Part shown: positions 7,794 through 10,612 of the stretch, in pieces | Layout: every line of letters begins with the position of its first letter | How positions within the stretch are numbered: the stretch's first letter is position 1 | Source of the DNA: Azoarcus sp031555955 | GTDB taxonomy: Bacteria > Pseudomonadota > Gammaproteobacteria > Burkholderiales > Rhodocyclaceae | Length of the DNA: 10,612 bases | Direction: 5' to 3' | Assembly: GCA_031555955.1 (NCBI GenBank) | Contig: JAVBTY010000008.1 | Coordinates: forward strand, 1-10,612 | Position numbers and translations under genes: made by a program | The notes under the pieces: model-generated | What the model was told of the DNA's origin: nothing | Seen by the model: only the letters and a program-made list of their open reading frames with translations | The model's database searches: none

Positions 7794-8141
7794 ATGAGCA
7801 CACTTCCGCCCTGCCCCCAATGCCAGTCCGCCTACACCTACGAGGATGGCGCGCAGCTGGTCTGCCCCGAATGCGCTCACGAATGGTCCGCCGCCGGTAG
7901 CGCCGACGCCGTAGCGGCGGACGAAGTGAAAGTGGTGAAAGACGCCGTCGGCAATATCCTGCAGGACGGCGATACCGTCACCGTCATCAAGGATCTGAAG
8001 GTGAAAGGGGCCTCGCAGGCGCTCAAGGTCGGCACCCGGGTCAAGAACATCCGCCTCGTCGAGGGCGATCACGACATCGACTGCAAGATTGAAGGCTTTG
8101 GCGCGATGAAGCTGAAATCGGAATTCGTGAAAAAAGTCTGA
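7794..8141 (+). CDS. phnA: PhnA/YjdM family zinc-ribbon protein
   Basis: The 115-residue protein closely resembles E. coli PhnA (YjdM), a small cytoplasmic protein whose cellular role is unclear. It has an N-terminal zinc ribbon with C7-x2-C10 and C24-x2-C27 (CPQC and CPEC) followed by EW. The highly conserved C-terminal domain contains VKDAVGNILQDGDTVTVIKDLKVKG at 48-72 and KNIRLVEGDHDIDCKIEGFGAMKLKSEFVKK at 84-114, an SH3-like fold in this family. Despite the gene name it does not hydrolyse phosphonoacetate; an unrelated enzyme shares that symbol, and no phn genes surround this copy. The ATG at 7794 gives MSTLPPCPQC, the normal start, with a weak GGAT upstream. It is 59 bases after dacB on the same strand, but I see no functional link. 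Confidence 0.95.
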   Translation: MSTLPPCPQCQSAYTYEDGAQLVCPECAHEWSAAGSADAVAADEVKVVKDAVGNILQDGDTVTVIKDLKVKGASQALKVGTRVKNIRLVEGDHDIDCKIEGFGAMKLKSEFVKKV

Positions 8142-8142
8142 A

Positions 8143-8168
8143 GTCCGCCACGGGGGCGGACGCCCCCG
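8143..8168. terminator. Overlapping GC hairpins between convergent phnA and metH
   Basis: Two stems share bases in the 46-base gap. GTCCGCC at 8143-8149 pairs with GGCGGAC at 8155-8161 over a 5-base loop, and CGGGGGC at 8151-8157 pairs with GCCCCCG at 8162-8168 over GGAC. Each has 7 bp and they cannot form together. On the minus strand a run of six T follows about 7 bases after the stem, inside the phnA 3' end, so the metH transcript has the better terminator shape. No T run follows on the plus strand. Confidence 0.5.
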
Positions 8169-8187
8169 CCCCCGTTCGCCCGATCTG

Positions 8188-10612
<2,425 letters not shown>

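Overview
The window is dense, GC-rich bacterial chromosome with ordinary proteobacterial housekeeping genes. The order pgpA-pncC-recA, the RecA and PgpA sequence types and the high G+C suggest a betaproteobacterium. That placement is inference, because no rRNA or other taxonomic marker lies in the window. No tRNA, insertion sequence, CRISPR array, integrase or prophage gene was seen, and no gene-free stretch exceeds 300 bases.

The left two thirds (1-6047) is one co-directional minus-strand block. In transcription order it holds rmlB, a small secreted protein of unknown function, rmlA, rmlC and rmlD, then a 284-base gene-free gap, then pgpA, pncC (cinA C-terminal type) and the first 204 codons of recA, cut by the window edge. 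RmlA, RmlB, RmlC and RmlD are the four steps that turn glucose-1-phosphate and dTTP into dTDP-L-rhamnose for O-antigen, exopolysaccharide or protein glycosylation. The unknown exported protein sits between rmlB and rmlA. The next three genes serve phospholipid synthesis (PgpA), NAD/NMN recycling (PncC) and recombination and SOS induction (RecA).

From 6211 the strand switches. dacB (a PBP4-type D-alanyl-D-alanine carboxypeptidase/endopeptidase) is divergent from rmlB across a 163-base spacer that carries a 42-base imperfect dyad with a TAGAAT box at each end. A short phnA/yjdM zinc-ribbon gene follows dacB. Converging on it from the right is the C-terminal two thirds of the cobalamin-dependent methionine synthase metH, cut by the right edge. 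The 46 bases between phnA and metH hold overlapping GC hairpins.

I did not find a convincing new multi-gene system. The items most worth a second look are the uncharacterised exported protein inside the rhamnose operon, the two-sided dyad between rmlB and dacB, a perfect hairpin directly upstream of recA with no visible SOS box, and REP-like inverted arms just after rmlD.
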